From positions 1 to 6,966 of the forward strand of contig CAMBRH010000187.1 of NCBI GenBank assembly GCA_945870115.1: a stretch of 6,966 bases of DNA. Direction: 5' to 3'. Under the pieces are notes generated by a model. That model saw nothing but the letters and a program-made list of their open reading frames with translations. It was not told where the DNA came from and searched no databases. Below, one piece after another: positions 5,310-6,966 of the stretch (position 1 is the first letter of the stretch; the number at the start of each line of letters is the position of its first letter). Source of the DNA: Chitinophaga pinensis (lineage in GTDB: Bacteria; Bacteroidota; Bacteroidia; Flavobacteriales_D; Crocinitomicaceae). The position numbers and the translations under genes are program-made.

Positions 5310-6314
5310 ATGAAAATTTCAGCATCAATTTACAGTGATAAAAATAGAAATTTAAAAGAAACAATTTTAGATTTAGAAAATCACCATGTTGATTTATTGC
5401 ATGTTGATTGCAACGATGATTTAGCTGTTTTTGAAGATATTAAGCAAATTCGAACATGGACAAAAATTCCAATTGATTTGCATATAATTACGGAGAATCC
5501 TTCAAAATATTACCAACTTTTAATTGAAAATCCTGTTGAATATATCACTTTTCAGGTAGAAGATTTAAAGGAAGAATTAATTTTCCCAAAAGAAATTACA
5601 GGAAAAAAAGGCTTAGCAATTGTTACACCCACTTCAATTGATGCCTTTGATAAGTTCGCTGATTTTGATTTCATTTTGATCATGGCGACAATTCCAGGAC
5701 AAAGTGGTGGAGTTTTTGACAAAGTTAATTTCACAAAAATTCGTTCTTTCAAGAAAAAATATCCTGAAAAATCAATTCATGTGGATGGTGGTGTTAATGG
5801 AGAAGTTTCGTTTATCTTGAGAAATATGGGAGTAAGCTCTTCGGTTTCTGGCTCATACTTATTCAATGCAGCAAGTGTTGGTCATGCCTTGATGAATTTG
5901 ACAACTCGTTCAATAGATTCACATTATCAAATTGGTGATTTCATGATTCCTTTGGAAGAAAGTCCTAAAATTTATGAAAATGACATGAGTTTTTTAAACG
6001 TATTAAACTCAATCGAAGAAGGAAAAGTAGGCTTTACTTTGGCTTTAGATGAAAACAACACTTTTTTAGGAATGATTTCCAACGCGGATGTTAGAAAGGG
6101 TTTGATTAAAAATTTCGATAAATTGGCTAATTTCGATTCTGTAAATTTAATAAATGCAAACGCATTAACTATTAACGAAAATCAAACGGTTTATGAAATG
6201 TTGCAATTGATTAAAAAATGCTCCTTTCCAATAATGTATCTTCCAGTTGTTAATAATGAGAAAAAAGCAGTTGGAATTCTTACTTTTGTAAACTTAATTA
6301 AGGGAGAAATTTAA
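5310..6314 (+). CDS. Ribulose-phosphate 3-epimerase-like protein fused to two CBS domains
   Basis: The N-terminal part, about 1-205, is a TIM-barrel of the ribulose-phosphate 3-epimerase family, which interconverts ribulose-5-phosphate and xylulose-5-phosphate. The four metal and acid-base residues appear kept: His31 and Asp33 (HVD), His58 (LHI) and Asp159 (VDGGVN). PTS (107-109), the PGQSGGVF loop (129-136) and the phosphate-site SGS (180-182) are also present. After a linker, about 210-334 forms a CBS pair. The first copy includes GFTLALDENNTFLGMISNAD (236-255). The second runs from NALTINENQTVYEM to the GILTFVNLI end. CBS pairs commonly bind adenine nucleotides. Ordinary Rpe is near 220 residues, so the extra 110 are a true fusion in one unbroken frame. 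Only 30 bases separate it from the DAHP synthase gene, which suggests one transcript. Epimerase activity is likely but not certain, because some neighbouring motifs differ (HVDCNDD instead of HVDVMDG). ATG 5310 begins exactly at the family's first strand. Confidence 0.8.
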   Translation: MKISASIYSDKNRNLKETILDLENHHVDLLHVDCNDDLAVFEDIKQIRTWTKIPIDLHIITENPSKYYQLLIENPVEYITFQVEDLKEELIFPKEITGKKGLAIVTPTSIDAFDKFADFDFILIMATIPGQSGGVFDKVNFTKIRSFKKKYPEKSIHVDGGVNGEVSFILRNMGVSSSVSGSYLFNAASVGHALMNLTTRSIDSHYQIGDFMIPLEESPKIYENDMSFLNVLNSIEEGKVGFTLALDENNTFLGMISNADVRKGLIKNFDKLANFDSVNLINANALTINENQTVYEMLQLIKKCSFPIMYLPVVNNEKKAVGILTFVNLIKGEI

Positions 6315-6344
6315 ACTTAAGTTTTCTCAAATAAAAAATTTAAA

Positions 6345-6966
6345 ATGATATTACACTTAAATAATTCAATTTCTGAAGCAGAAGCACAAAAAATTGCTGT
6401 TGAAAATCAAGCTTTTTGTTTCAACGATGGAAAACAATTTGTTTTGATTACAAGTTCTTCTTTAAAAGAAGTTCCTGAAGGTTTGAAATCAAAAATTACT
6501 GAATCTTGGGTGTTTCCAAATGACAATCAATTGGCTTCCAGAGAATACATTAAGCACACAAGAGAAGTTGATTTTGGGACATTTAAAATTGGCGGAAACA
6601 CCAAAAACACTGTTTTAATTGGTGGTCCTTGTTCTGTGGAATCTGAATCTCAAATTCGTGAATCAGCAAGTTTCATGGCTGGTTTAGGCTTGAAATTATT
6701 TCGTGGAGGTTGCTATAAACCAAGAACAAGTCCATACAGTTTTCAAGGTTTAGGTTTAGAAGGTTTGCAATTATTAGCAAAAATGCGCGAAGAATTTGGA
6801 ATGCAAGTAATTACTGAAGTTCGCGATGCAACTCACGTTGAAGAGGTAATTGAATATACCGACATCATTCAAGTTGGAGCAAAAGCAATGTACGATCAAG
6901 GGATTTTACGTGCTTGCGCAAAAACTCAAAAACCAATTTTAATCAAAAGAGGATTTGGTACAACTT
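6345..6966 (+). CDS. aroF: 3-deoxy-7-phosphoheptulonate (DAHP) synthase, type I, 3' end outside window
   Basis: DAHP synthase joins PEP and erythrose-4-phosphate in the first step of the shikimate pathway. The frame is open from ATG 6345 to the window edge (207 codons of about 330-340). Residues 1-75 resemble the small N-terminal ferredoxin-like regulatory domain of the Thermotoga/Bacillus-type enzymes. The TIM-barrel then shows GGPCSVES (93-100; Cys96 is the expected metal ligand), RGGCYKPRTSPYSFQGLG (120-137), VITEVRD (155-161), IIQVGAKAM (174-182) and KPILIKRGFGTT (196-207). The usual GARN motif reads GAKA here, so a PEP-site Arg appears replaced by Lys180. The N-terminal domain in related enzymes can mediate feedback by aromatic products. 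It follows the epimerase-CBS gene by 30 bases. The family call is firm; the symbol is tentative because aroF, aroG and aroA are used inconsistently for this type. Confidence 0.88.
   Translation, partial: MILHLNNSISEAEAQKIAVENQAFCFNDGKQFVLITSSSLKEVPEGLKSKITESWVFPNDNQLASREYIKHTREVDFGTFKIGGNTKNTVLIGGPCSVESESQIRESASFMAGLGLKLFRGGCYKPRTSPYSFQGLGLEGLQLLAKMREEFGMQVITEVRDATHVEEVIEYTDIIQVGAKAMYDQGILRACAKTQKPILIKRGFGTT

Noticed and set aside
5552..5752. 66-codon minus-strand open frame inside the epimerase domain
   Set aside because: It is antisense to conserved catalytic-barrel sequence and has no start signals or recognisable motifs.

Overview
The window looks like chromosomal DNA of a low-GC Bacteroidetes bacterium, most likely a Flavobacterium-type member of Flavobacteriia. 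The reasons are the strongly AT-biased codons, start codons without Shine-Dalgarno sequences, several close matches to the Bacteroidetes promoter (TTTG, about 19 bases, TAnnTTTG), and proteins that read like flavobacterial UvrA, RocD and DAHP synthase. No rRNA, tRNA, CRISPR array, transposase or integrase is visible.

Layout: (1) 1-879, the C-terminal third of uvrA, cut by the left window edge. (2) 946-2517, a very AT-rich multi-pass membrane protein of the GT-C / family 39 glycosyltransferase type. (3) 2518-2661, a convergent intergenic gap with a long imperfect inverted repeat. (4) 3936-2662 on the minus strand, rocD (ornithine aminotransferase). It has a good promoter, a GC-rich leader that can form two hairpins, and a cluster of palindromes over the promoter. 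(5) 4197-4499, a small unrecognised gene with a perfect inverted repeat before it. (6) 5045-4537 on the minus strand, a two-gene type II toxin-antitoxin operon (antitoxin first, RelE/ParE toxin second, ATGA overlap). (7) 5310-6966, a probable operon of a ribulose-phosphate-3-epimerase-like protein fused to two CBS domains, followed by a type I DAHP synthase cut by the right edge.

The last pair is the most suggestive functionally. Ribulose-5-phosphate epimerase works in the pentose phosphate pathway, which supplies erythrose-4-phosphate. DAHP synthase condenses erythrose-4-phosphate with PEP to start aromatic amino acid synthesis. CBS domains often sense adenine nucleotides. The arrangement could tie carbon supply and energy state to shikimate-pathway entry, but this is inference. 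The other point worth following is the rocD 5' leader, a compact GC-rich island in AT-rich DNA placed exactly where a cis-regulatory RNA would sit. I do not match it to a known riboswitch class. The remaining genes are ordinary housekeeping or accessory functions.
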